33,093 bases of DNA from DAOTVC01 sp034437215 (lineage in GTDB: Bacteria > Chloroflexota > Anaerolineae > B4-G1 > SLSP01), in assembly GCA_034437215.1 (NCBI GenBank), contig DAOTVC010000164.1:1-33093 (forward strand), given 5' to 3'. A program made the position numbers and the translations under genes. Below, in pieces: positions 7,356 through 14,825 of this stretch. How positions within the stretch are numbered: position 1 is the stretch's first letter; each line of letters begins with the position of its first letter. Below the pieces are notes generated by a model. It was given only the letters and a program-made list of their open reading frames with translations. It was not told the DNA's origin and searched no databases.

Positions 7356-9296
7356 TCAATCGGCGACAAAAACCGTCATCGTCGAAGGGCCCCGATTCCC
7401 CCAGAGGAAGTAGGGGATGAAGGAGAGAGGCCGGCCCTCGCGGGTCAACCCCGTGATCCTGACCACGCCACCGAGCAGATCCTCGTCGTAGACAGCCTTC
7501 AGCGAGACGGGATCCAGGGTGACGTCGAAGATATCGACGTCGGGGTTATCGATGCTCTCCAGACAGTAGACGAGGGGGCCGCGGGTGACGGCGACCATCC
7601 CGCCGCAGCGGGGCAGGCGCCGGTCCTGGCGGAGGAGGCGGATAGGCAACTGCAGGGTCAAGGCGAGAGCGTCGCCCGGCTGCCAGACGCGGTCGAGGGC
7701 GACGCTGCGCGCGGCGGAGGGGTTGTAGTCGCAGGCGGTCGAGCGCAGGGACCCGGTCTTGGTGGTGGAGTCGGGCTGCACGTTCGCGCCGTTGAGGCTC
7801 AGCGTGTAGGAGGGGGCCCAGGAGGGGATGCGCAGGTGCAGGATTGCCCGGGCCTCGGAGGGCAGATCGAGCAGGAGGCTCACGCTCCCCTGGGAGGGGA
7901 GCGTCGACTCGATGGAGATCCGCCCTCCCTCCCAGGGGTGCTCCGACGAGATGTACTGGTCGATCCAGAGGTCCCTCCCGTCCACATCGAGAACGTAGTT
8001 GCCGAGGGTGGCCCAGGTGCGGGAGAGGTTGGACGGGCAGCAGGGGATCAAGTACCAATCCGCACGGGCGTGGTCGCCCCGGCAGGTGAGGGGGTTGTGG
8101 TAGAAGTAGGAGCGTCCTTCAATCCCCATGCCCACGGCGGCGGCGTTGTAGAGCTGCCACTCGAAGAGATCGGCATAGCGGGGGTTGTGGGTGAGCCGCG
8201 CCATCTCGTCGTTCCAGAAGAGACCGGCGAGAGCGGCACAGGTCTCGGCGTAGGCGAGTTCAGGATCGAGCTCGTAGTCCCGCCCGAAGCCCTCGATAAA
8301 GGGCAGCGAACCCAGACCGCCGGTGACGTACATGCGCCGCTCCGTCATCTGCTCCCACGCTCTCTCGAGGGGCGCCTGCAGGGAAGCGTCCTCCGTCTCG
8401 CGAGCCAACATGGCAGCGGCGGTCTCCAGGTAGCCGAAGCGCACGCTATGACCCACGGGCGTGGTCTGCCGGCGGATGGGGAGGTGCTGCTGAAAGTACC
8501 TGCCGCTCAGCTGGCTGACCACCCGGCGCAGATCGGCCAGGGGCGGCTTCTTGATGACGTTGCCCGCCGGGAGCGTGAAGCCGGCGTGTTCCGGATGGGC
8601 CGCGACGTAGGCGGCCCGCTCGGCCTCGACCTGGGCCTCGCGACGGAGGTGACTCCGGTACTGACCGAAGAGGTGCACCGGGAAGAGCGGGATGCGCCCG
8701 CGGCGCTCGAGGAGGCGGCGCGCCAGTTCGAGATAAGCTTCCTCTCCGGTATGGCGGTAGAGGCGCAGAAGAGCGATCTCGATCTCCTCATGACCGTCGG
8801 TCAAGGCGGGGCCGGCGTGCATGAGATCGCGCACGAGGAGGTCGGTGCTGCGCCGCACGAGGTCGAGCAGCCGCGTCCCACCCGTGGCCTCGTGGTGGGC
8901 GATCCCCGCCTCGATGAGGTGTCCGAGGCAGTAGAATTCGTGCTCGATCTGCAGGTTGACCCAGCGCCGGTCGGGGAAGTGAATCTGGTTGTAGGTGTAG
9001 AGGTAGCCGTCGGGCTCCTGCGCCGCCTCGAGGAGAGCGACGAAGTCGTCGATGAGCGCCTCGAGACGCGGGTCGGGGTCCTCACCCAGGATGCGAGAGG
9101 CGGCGTCCAGCCACTTGTAGGCGTCGGAGTCGGCGAAGAAGTAGCCCTCGCGGAAGCCCTCCTTCTGCCCCGCGGCGATACGGAAGTTGTCGATACAGCC
9201 GGAGCGCTCCAGCTGCTCCCACTGGTGGAAGATGGCAGTCTGAGCGTTCACGTCGAGCCGGGCGCGCCAGAAGCCGCCGGTCACTCTAGCCTTCAT
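7356..9296 (-). CDS. GH127 beta-L-arabinofuranosidase-like glycosidase (DUF1680)
   Basis: The 646-residue protein matches GH127 from end to end: GGFWRARLDVNAQTAIFHQWEQLE at the start, an (alpha/alpha)6 barrel, and C-terminal beta domains with VAVTRGPLVYCLESID. The zinc-thiolate active site of the family type enzyme HypBA1 (E338, C340, C417, C418) is present here as E351 and C353 in YAETCAALAG and C419-C420 in CCPSNLSR. A retaining cysteine nucleophile is therefore expected. There is no signal peptide. Its ATG overlaps the stop of the transporter gene by 11 nt, and the GH2 gene follows after 10 nt. The expected substrates are beta-L-arabinofuranosides. Confidence 0.93.
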   Translation of the reverse strand: MKARVTGGFWRARLDVNAQTAIFHQWEQLERSGCIDNFRIAAGQKEGFREGYFFADSDAYKWLDAASRILGEDPDPRLEALIDDFVALLEAAQEPDGYLYTYNQIHFPDRRWVNLQIEHEFYCLGHLIEAGIAHHEATGGTRLLDLVRRSTDLLVRDLMHAGPALTDGHEEIEIALLRLYRHTGEEAYLELARRLLERRGRIPLFPVHLFGQYRSHLRREAQVEAERAAYVAAHPEHAGFTLPAGNVIKKPPLADLRRVVSQLSGRYFQQHLPIRRQTTPVGHSVRFGYLETAAAMLARETEDASLQAPLERAWEQMTERRMYVTGGLGSLPFIEGFGRDYELDPELAYAETCAALAGLFWNDEMARLTHNPRYADLFEWQLYNAAAVGMGIEGRSYFYHNPLTCRGDHARADWYLIPCCPSNLSRTWATLGNYVLDVDGRDLWIDQYISSEHPWEGGRISIESTLPSQGSVSLLLDLPSEARAILHLRIPSWAPSYTLSLNGANVQPDSTTKTGSLRSTACDYNPSAARSVALDRVWQPGDALALTLQLPIRLLRQDRRLPRCGGMVAVTRGPLVYCLESIDNPDVDIFDVTLDPVSLKAVYDEDLLGGVVRITGLTREGRPLSFIPYFLWGNRGPSTMTVFVAD

Positions 9297-10569
9297 GCGG
9301 GTGCACCTCCACGAAGATCAGGGGCAAGACGGAGAGGAGCGCGATCGCCGATCCTGCCTGGAAGATGATGGGGACGGGGATGAAGCCCGCCTCACCGTTG
9401 AGCGTCGTCGGGATGCCCCAGGTACCGATAAGACGGGAGCCGATCCACGGTCCCAGAACCATGGGGATGGCAATCCAGAAGATCATGTGGATGCCCAGGA
9501 ACTTACCCCGGCTCGCTTCGGGCAGCAGATCCTTGAGCCAGGCGACGGCGGCGATGGTGGCGACCATGCTGAAGGCCTGCCAGAGGAAGCCCGCGAGCGC
9601 GAGCAGGGGGATAGAGCGCACCAGCGAGAGAAGAAAGCCGCCCCCGGCGCTGACGAGAATCGCCAGGAGGATCATCCAGCGGCGGTTCCACCGGTCCGCC
9701 AGAAGGCCGAAAGGCAGGGCCACGAGAGCACTGCCCACCATGACGGCCCCACCAATGACGCTGAATTCGGTCTTGGTGATGCCGACGTAGTTCTCGAGGT
9801 AGACGATCATGTAGGGGAAGGAGACCTGCATGCCGATGCTGCTGATCATGATGAAGAGCAGCAGCAAGAAGAGGGTGCGGTTCTCGCTCACCGTCTGCCA
9901 GCGGAAGAGGGCGGCGAACTCGGAGAGGAAGCTGCGGCGGGGGCCCTCCTCCTCGAGGGCGGGGGTCTCCTGCAGCAACCCGCCGCCCACCAAGCCCGAG
10001 AGAATGACGATCCCACCCAGGGCGTAGAAGAAGGTGAAGTAGCCGAAGTTCTCGATCAAGGCCCCCGCGGCGGTCAGCGTGATGAGCTGGGCCAGGAAGA
10101 GGGAGAGGTTGAGGACGCCCTCCACCCGCCCCCGCTGGAAGGAGGTGGCAACGTCGACGGTCCAGGCGTTGAAGGCTGCGTCGTTGGCCGTCGAACCGAA
10201 GAAGGTCATGACGGCGTCGGCGACGATGACCATCGTCACCGCGAGGCGGGTGACCTGGATGTAGGCCACCAGGGGGAAGAGTACCGTCGAGATTCCCCAG
10301 AGGACGTAGCCCAGGAGTATGAAGGGCTTGCGCCGGCCCCAACGGGAGCGCGTGCGATCGCTCAACGTGCCCATCAGGAGTGTGGTCAAGGTCGCGGTGA
10401 TGGCACTGGCGGCCACCATCCAGGCGATGGGGCGCGGATCGGGGGTCAGCTCGTCGAAGACGAAGGTATTGAACCAGCTGTTCTCCACGGCCCAGGCGAT
10501 CTGCCCGGTGATGGCCAACAGGATCAGGGCGAACCAGTTGCGTGGGGTAAGAAGCGATTCTCTTTCCAT
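9286..10569 (-). CDS. MFS sugar transporter of the GPH (glycoside-pentoside-hexuronide) type
   Basis: This 427-residue integral membrane protein has about 12 hydrophobic segments. The loop GTLSDRTRSRWGRRKPFILLG between helices 2 and 3 is the hallmark of the glycoside-pentoside-hexuronide:cation symporters. The central cytoplasmic loop is rich in charged residues (LQETPALEEEGPRRSF). It is the first gene of the operon with GH127 and GH2, and probably imports their arabinoside or galactoside substrate with a cation. I set the start at ATG 10569, directly before MERESLLTPRNWFALILL. An in-frame ATG at 10629 would add 20 unconserved-looking residues. Neither start has a well-placed ribosome site. 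Confidence 0.88.
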   Translation of the reverse strand: MERESLLTPRNWFALILLAITGQIAWAVENSWFNTFVFDELTPDPRPIAWMVAASAITATLTTLLMGTLSDRTRSRWGRRKPFILLGYVLWGISTVLFPLVAYIQVTRLAVTMVIVADAVMTFFGSTANDAAFNAWTVDVATSFQRGRVEGVLNLSLFLAQLITLTAAGALIENFGYFTFFYALGGIVILSGLVGGGLLQETPALEEEGPRRSFLSEFAALFRWQTVSENRTLFLLLLFIMISSIGMQVSFPYMIVYLENYVGITKTEFSVIGGAVMVGSALVALPFGLLADRWNRRWMILLAILVSAGGGFLLSLVRSIPLLALAGFLWQAFSMVATIAAVAWLKDLLPEASRGKFLGIHMIFWIAIPMVLGPWIGSRLIGTWGIPTTLNGEAGFIPVPIIFQAGSAIALLSVLPLIFVEVHPHEG

Positions 10570-10660
10570 AGAGCCGTCCGGTGCACCTCTTGTTGTGGGT
10601 GGGTCTCGTGCCTGTCCAATAGTGTACACCCAAACGCCGTGGGGAACAGTGCTAGTATTG

Positions 10661-10694
10661 CCCTTGCCGGTGCGGCATGCCGCACCGGCAAGGG
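10661..10694. repeat. 34-bp perfect palindrome
   Basis: The sequence is fully self-complementary around gcatgc (centre 10677/10678; arms cccttgccggtgcggca). It is followed on the + strand by gctttt. It lies between the transporter operon start and the DUF2721 gene stop, upstream of the transporter. Confidence 0.85.
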
Positions 10695-10702
10695 GCTTTT
10701 AA

Positions 10703-10743
10703 GGGTGAAGTGGGGGGCGGCAAAGCCGCCCCCCACTTCACCC
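10703..10743. repeat. 19-bp perfect hairpin with 3-nt loop
   Basis: The arms 10703-10721 and 10725-10743 pair perfectly (gggtgaagtggggggcggc and its complement) around aaa. There is no flanking T-tract of note. It is the second of four hairpins within 183 bp. Confidence 0.85.
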
Positions 10744-10750
10744 AAACCTA

Positions 10751-10781
10751 ACACTTCATCTGATGTTAAAAACATCGAATG
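10751..10781. repeat. Imperfect hairpin
   Basis: The arms cttcatctgatgtt and aacatcgaatgaag pair except at two central positions, around a 3-nt loop (aaa). It is the third of four adjacent hairpins. Confidence 0.55.
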
Positions 10782-10808
10782 AAGGGCCACGATGCCGAAA
10801 CCGCATAA

Positions 10809-10843
10809 ACGACCTCCGATTTCTCGAAGAAATCGGAGGTCGT
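10809..10843 (-). terminator. Terminator of the DUF2721 gene
   Basis: A perfect 16-bp stem (acgacctccgatttct / agaaatcggaggtcgt, loop cga) begins 11 nt past the stop codon of the minus-strand DUF2721 gene. On that strand it is followed by ttatgcggttt. It is the likely transcription end. Confidence 0.75.
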
Positions 10844-10853
10844 CTAGGAGTCC

Positions 10854-11261
10854 CTACTCCCGGCGCTGGATGTGGTCCCGCAGGTCGCTCACCTGAAGGT
10901 TGAGGGCGTCGATGGAGATCTGAATCTCGCGGAAGGAGAGGGCCAGCGAGACCATCATCAACAGGAGGGCCGTCCCGAAGACGATCTCCCCCGCGAGCAG
11001 TAGATCGGCAAAGAGCAGAAACATGGAGAAGACACAGAAGAAGAGGCTGGCGATCCCCAGCGCCTGCATATTACGAATGATCACCATGCGCCGCTGAAGG
11101 TTGTTCAGCTGACTGAGGATCTTGGGCTCCGGTCGCGCCAGGTAGCGGTCGTGCAGGTCGCGTATCAGCCCGGCAAGGGTCAGAAAGCGATTGGTGTACG
11201 CCAGCAGCAAGAGCGAGAGCGCCGGAAAGAGCAGCGCCGGTGTGGTCAGGTCTAATTTCAT
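10854..11261 (-). CDS. DUF2721-like small membrane protein
   Basis: The 135-residue protein has an N-terminal hydrophobic segment (PALLFPALSLLLLAYTNRFL), a charged cytoplasmic stretch (RDLHDRYLARPEPK) and two further membrane helices (ALGIASLFFCVFSMFLLFADLLL and VFGTALLLMMVSLAL). It ends in SFREIQISIDALNLQVSDLRDHI. This layout and the ending 'L.FREIQIS..AL' match DUF2721, whose function is unknown. A textbook ribosome site (aaaggagg) precedes the ATG. It is divergent from the VWA-kinase operon, so a shared regulatory spacer is possible. Confidence 0.7.
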   Translation of the reverse strand: MKLDLTTPALLFPALSLLLLAYTNRFLTLAGLIRDLHDRYLARPEPKILSQLNNLQRRMVIIRNMQALGIASLFFCVFSMFLLFADLLLAGEIVFGTALLLMMVSLALSFREIQISIDALNLQVSDLRDHIQRRE

Positions 11262-11283
11262 GAGCCTCCTTTCGATGGCAACC

Positions 11284-11304
11284 AGTGAGAAGTGAGCAGA
11301 GAGA
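11284..11304. repeat. Array of 7-nt units
   Basis: Three adjacent 7-mers, agtgaga, agtgagc and agagaga, continue as the weaker agggatt and agggtcg up to 11318. They lie just upstream of the DUF2721 start, in the 349-bp spacer that also holds a MITE-like element and the promoter of the VWA operon. Confidence 0.5.
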
Positions 11305-11343
11305 AGGGATTAGGGTCGTCCTAGCTGTTAGGTCCAGTCCGAT

Positions 11344-11418
11344 AGTGTCTTTCAACCCGGTTGGAGAGCTATCCCCGGTCGAAACGCCTCAGCTTAACTC
11401 AACGGAAACAGACACTAA
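11344..11418 (-). mobile_element. MITE-like element, short copy (opposite orientation)
   Basis: This 75-bp piece aligns with the reverse complement of the element at 32463-32582. Shared blocks are gtgtNtttcaaNcc, gagctatcc, gaaacg, ttaactcaa and gaaaca. It lacks the inner hairpin of about 45 nt. Short terminal inverted repeats (agtgtc / gacact) and a possible 6-bp duplication (tccgat at 11338-11343 and 11419-11424) flank it. Confidence 0.7.
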
Positions 11419-11486
11419 TCCGATCGCTCTCAGATCAGTTGAAACTTTTACCGTCACACTGAGCACTATCCTACCACAAAGAGAGA

Positions 11487-11514
11487 TTGACGCCCTAGCA
11501 AGATGACCTATACT
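11487..11514 (+). promoter_or_regulatory. Sigma70-like promoter of the VWA-PP2C-WD40-kinase operon
   Basis: TTGACG (11487-11492) and TATACT (11509-11514) are spaced by 16 nt and lie about 100 nt before the VWA start codon. A ribosome site (aaaggagag) is placed 9 nt before that ATG. The only open frame in the spacer (73 codons at 11285-11506) looks like chance. Confidence 0.65.
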
Positions 11515-11610
11515 TTGAACCGTAACCCATGTCCCTGCCGGTTCCGGTACAACCCCGGCGCCGGTCCCGCGTAGTAATCAGAGGTCTAAGCGAAAAAGGA
11601 GAGATCGAAG

Positions 11611-12324
11611 ATGGTGAAACGACCCGGTGGTGAACTGGCAAGCCGACCGCTGCACTTTATCTGGATTGCCGACTGTTCCGGCTCCATGTCTCAGGAAGGC
11701 AAGATTCAGGCGTTGAATACCGCCATTCGCGAGGCGATTCCCCACATGCAGAAGGTCGCCGACGAGAACCCCAACGCACAGGTGCTGGTGCGCGCCATCA
11801 AGTTCTCCGATGGAGCGCAGTGGCACATCTCCCAGCCTACGCCCGTGGACGACTTCCAGTGGACGGACCTCCGCGCCGACGGCGTGACGGACATGGGCAA
11901 GGCCTTCTTTATGGTCGCCGAGCAGCTCAAGATCCCGCCGATGACCGACCGGGCGCTGCCCCCCGTGCTGGTATTAATCTCCGACGGGCAACCGACCGAC
12001 GACTACAAGTCGGGGCTGCAGGAGCTGATGGAGCAGCCGTGGGGCAAGAAGGCGGTGCGCATCGCCATCGCCATCGGACGGGACGCCGACCACGACGTCC
12101 TGCAGCAGTTCATCGGCAACCCCGAGATCAAGCCGTTGGAGGCCAACAATCCCGAGCAGCTGGTCCGCTACATCCGCTGGGTCTCCACAGTGGTCCTGAA
12201 GTCGGCCTCGGCTCCCGCCAGCCAGTCCACCGCCGCGACCCCCTCCACGCCGAACGTCCCCATCCCCGCTATCCCTGACGCTGCCGACGAGGACGAGCCC
12301 ACCACGGCTGCCGACGTCTGGTAG
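11611..12324 (+). CDS. TerY-like cytoplasmic VWA domain protein
   Basis: The 237-residue protein is one von Willebrand factor A domain with an intact metal-ion-dependent adhesion site: D21, S23 and S25 in IADCSGSMSQ, T93 in DGVTDMG, and D125 in LISDGQPTDD. After about residue 195 there is a linker rich in Ala, Pro, Ser and Thr that ends in an acidic tail (DAADEDEPTTAADVW). There is no signal peptide. With the phosphatase and kinase downstream it forms the gene set called the TerY-P triad, in which the VWA protein is thought to be a scaffold or a phosphorylated switch. TerC, TerD and TerZ genes are not in the window. It is the first gene of the operon, and PP2C starts 8 nt after its stop. Confidence 0.9.
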   Translation: MVKRPGGELASRPLHFIWIADCSGSMSQEGKIQALNTAIREAIPHMQKVADENPNAQVLVRAIKFSDGAQWHISQPTPVDDFQWTDLRADGVTDMGKAFFMVAEQLKIPPMTDRALPPVLVLISDGQPTDDYKSGLQELMEQPWGKKAVRIAIAIGRDADHDVLQQFIGNPEIKPLEANNPEQLVRYIRWVSTVVLKSASAPASQSTAATPSTPNVPIPAIPDAADEDEPTTAADVW

Positions 12325-12332
12325 GAGGGAGC

Positions 12333-13430
12333 ATGCCACAATCGAAGCGTCCAGATCGTTCCGCCCCAGGAGCACCGACCCCGCGCGCGCCCCGGTGGCA
12401 GGCTCTCGGGCAGTCGGTGCGCGGTGCCGCCCACGTGCGTGCCGGTCAACCCAACCAGGATGCCTACACCTGGGTGCCGCGCTCGGGAGAGGGCACCCGG
12501 CTGATCCTGGCGGTCTCCGACGGGCACGGGAGCGCCAAGAGCTTTCGCAGTGACGTGGGCTCCAACTACGCCGTCAGCGCAGCCGCCTGGGTCCTCCAGG
12601 ATCTCCTCGACGGACAGCCCGACCCCCGCAACCTGTCGGCCATCAAGCGCACCGCCGAGGAGCGCCTCCCCCAGGAGATCGTCCGCCACTGGAGGGCGAA
12701 GGTCGAGGATCACCTGCAGAAGACGCCCTTCACCGAGGAGGAGCTGACGACCCTGGAGCAGAAGGACGGCCCGGCGGCCCGACAGAAGGTCGAGGAGAAT
12801 CCACTGCTGGCCTACGGCGCGACGCTGCTCGTCACCCTGGTGGCCGAGGACTTCATCCTCTACCTCCAGTTGGGCGACGGCGACATCCTCACCGTCTCCG
12901 AGGAGGAGGAGGTCAGCCGGCCGATACCCGAGGACGCGCGGCTCCTCGCCAATCAGACCACCTCCCTCTGCACCCCCGACGCCTGGCGCGACTTCCGCAT
13001 CCGCTTTCAGACGGTGGTCGGCGCTCCTCCCGCCCTGATCCTGCTCGCCACCGACGGCTACGCCAACTCCTTCGTCGACGAGGAGGCCTTCCTGCAGGTC
13101 GCCACGGACATCTGGGAGATCATCCGCGCCGAGGGGCTGGCGACCGTTGCCGAGAACCTGGAGGGCTGGCTCGACAGGGCCTCCCAGGAGGGCAGCGGCG
13201 ACGACATCACCCTGGGCCTGCTCTGCCGGCTCGGCCTGCTGCCCACGTCGGAAGAGCGGTCGATGATCGAGGCGCTGCTGGACGCGGCGGTGAAGGACGA
13301 GCTGGCGGACGAGGGGGAGCTCTCCGCAGATACCGTGCCCGACATCGAGCCCTCCACCCCACCGGAGCCGGCCGAGTTCTCCGACCTGGGAGAGGACAAT
13401 CCGCTGCTGCCCACTCTCGAGCCGAACTAG
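12333..13430 (+). CDS. PP2C-family Ser/Thr protein phosphatase
   Basis: The 365-residue protein opens with a basic, Pro-rich tail. The PP2C_2-type phosphatase core follows: D43 in PNQDAY, D63 in AVSDGHGSAKSF, D241 in LLATDGYANSF and D290 in GSGDDITLGLL, the metal-binding positions of the family. An inserted, charged helical stretch lies between motifs 2 and 8, at about residues 95-155. The last 70 residues are acidic and low in complexity (EGELSADTVPDIEPSTPPEPAEF). Ribosome site aggaggga. It would reverse phosphorylation by the kinase at 14826-16142, acting on the VWA or WD40 protein. The actual substrate is unknown. Confidence 0.9.
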   Translation: MPQSKRPDRSAPGAPTPRAPRWQALGQSVRGAAHVRAGQPNQDAYTWVPRSGEGTRLILAVSDGHGSAKSFRSDVGSNYAVSAAAWVLQDLLDGQPDPRNLSAIKRTAEERLPQEIVRHWRAKVEDHLQKTPFTEEELTTLEQKDGPAARQKVEENPLLAYGATLLVTLVAEDFILYLQLGDGDILTVSEEEEVSRPIPEDARLLANQTTSLCTPDAWRDFRIRFQTVVGAPPALILLATDGYANSFVDEEAFLQVATDIWEIIRAEGLATVAENLEGWLDRASQEGSGDDITLGLLCRLGLLPTSEERSMIEALLDAAVKDELADEGELSADTVPDIEPSTPPEPAEFSDLGEDNPLLPTLEPN

Positions 13431-13448
13431 ACGACGGCGCACACGACC

Positions 13449-14702
13449 GTGAACGACGCCGTCCGTCAGATCCTGAAGGAGATCGTGGAGCGTTACGGCG
13501 CCGGGGCCTACCAGAACCCCCGGCGGTGTGAAGCGCTACTGCGGGATCTGGCGCCCGGTTACAAACGGGAGGTCTTCGTCCTCGTCAGCGCCCTCAGGGA
13601 GGGGGTGGTCGAGGATCTGACGAACCTCCAGCCGCAGGTCCCGCCCGAGGTGATGTTGGCGCAGGCCACCGCGGAGCTCCGCACGGCCCTGGCCCTGACG
13701 GAGAGCGCCGCCCGGTGGGCCGTGGAGTCCTGGGCCATCGCCCTGGGCCTCATCCAGGAGCCGACCGGGGGCGCAGCGGGCCTCGCTGCGCCCCGCAAGG
13801 AGCCGGCGCGCACCCTCGCGGGGCACAGCGCCGCCGTGACCGGCGTCGCCTTCTTGCCCGGTGGAGAGCAGCTCGTCTCAACGAGCCTCGACGGGACGGC
13901 ACGGATATGGAAGGTCACCGACGGGCAGGACGCACAGGAGTTGAGCGGGCAGACGGGCTTCCTGAGCAGCGTCGCCGTGAGCCCCGACGGTCTGACCGTA
14001 GCGCTGGGCAGCGGTGACACGGGCGTCTACCTCTGGAAGGTCGACAAGCCTCACCGGCGCCCCCGACGGTTGAAAGGGCACACCGGCGAGGTGACGAGCG
14101 TGGCCTTCAGCCCCGATGGGCAGCTGCTTGCTTCAGCGGCCCGGAACGGGAACCTGCAGCTATGGAATCCCCGAGAGGGCAGGGAGTTACGCCGGCTCGC
14201 AGGCCACACCGACGGCGCCCTCGGCCTGGCCTTCAGCCCCAACGGGCAGCTCTTGGCCTCGGCAGGCGGGTGGGACCGGACAGTGCGGCTGTGGGATCCC
14301 ATCAGCGGCAAGGAGCGCCGACAGCTGGAGGGCCACACCGCCCAGGTCACGGCGGTCGACTTCAGCCCCGAGGGGTACCTATTGGCCTCGGCGGGCTGGG
14401 ACGAGAGCGTCCGGCTGTGGAACGTCGCCAAGGGACGGGAGATCCGCCGGCTGACCAGGGGGACCGAGGAGAGCAGCAGCAGCAGCATGCTCTTCACCGT
14501 GGCCTTCAGCCCCGACGGCAAGCTGCTGGCTGCCGCCGGTTGGGATCAGACCATCCAGCTGTGGGACGCGGTGCAGGGTACCCTCTCCCACCTGCTGGTG
14601 GGGCACACGGACCACGTCCTCTCCCTCGCCTTCGCCCCCGACGGGCGGTGGCTGGCTTCGGGGGGCGGGGACGGCCGGATACTGCTGTGGGATCTGGGAT
14701 AG
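13449..14702 (+). CDS. WD40 seven-blade propeller protein with conserved N-terminal helical module
   Basis: The 417-residue protein starts at GTG; there is no strong ribosome site, but the previous stop is only 18 nt away. Residues 1-105 form a helical module (ILKEIVERYGAG, RRCEALLRDLAPGYKREVFVLVSALREGV, AARWAVESWAIALGL). I recall this module N-terminal to varied domains in Chloroflexota and cyanobacteria, but know no name for it. From about residue 117 seven WD repeats follow, each with a GH-type start and an LW or IW ending: RTLAGH…IWKV, …LWKV, …LWNP, …LWDP, …LWNV, …LWDA, …LLWDL. Seven is a complete propeller. Placed between phosphatase and kinase, it is probably the scaffold that gathers the signalling proteins. 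No membrane segment. Confidence 0.88.
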   Translation: MNDAVRQILKEIVERYGAGAYQNPRRCEALLRDLAPGYKREVFVLVSALREGVVEDLTNLQPQVPPEVMLAQATAELRTALALTESAARWAVESWAIALGLIQEPTGGAAGLAAPRKEPARTLAGHSAAVTGVAFLPGGEQLVSTSLDGTARIWKVTDGQDAQELSGQTGFLSSVAVSPDGLTVALGSGDTGVYLWKVDKPHRRPRRLKGHTGEVTSVAFSPDGQLLASAARNGNLQLWNPREGRELRRLAGHTDGALGLAFSPNGQLLASAGGWDRTVRLWDPISGKERRQLEGHTAQVTAVDFSPEGYLLASAGWDESVRLWNVAKGREIRRLTRGTEESSSSSMLFTVAFSPDGKLLAAAGWDQTIQLWDAVQGTLSHLLVGHTDHVLSLAFAPDGRWLASGGGDGRILLWDLG

Positions 14703-14730
14703 CACAGTGGCTTGGACTAACATGGGGCTT

Positions 14731-14798
14731 TTGACGTTCTACGGAGTACGCAGTACGCAATAGATTCCGAACTGGGGTCGTGCCAAGAGGGCACGACC
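14731..14798 (+). promoter_or_regulatory. Spacer before the kinase: 7-nt array and 9-bp hairpin
   Basis: The 123-nt gap holds three 7-mers (ctacgga, gtacgca, gtacgca at 14739-14759). A perfect hairpin ggtcgtgcc-aagag-ggcacgacc lies at 14776-14798. A TTGACG at 14731 could be a -35 box, but the matching -10 (tacgca, 17 nt on) is poor. The hairpin has no T-run, so it may be a processing or pausing site inside the operon rather than a terminator. Confidence 0.4.
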
Positions 14799-14825
14799 GA
14801 CAAAGAACAACATAAGGAGTGAGGT

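Noticed and set aside
7257..9368. 703-codon open frame antisense to the GH127 gene
   Set aside because: The opposite strand encodes a complete GH127 enzyme with its active-site cysteines. The antisense product is low-complexity Gly/Val/Glu/Arg and has no motif.
11285..11506. 73-codon frame in the spacer before the VWA operon
   Set aside because: It overlaps the 7-nt array, the MITE-like copy and the promoter, and its translation has no pattern or ribosome site.
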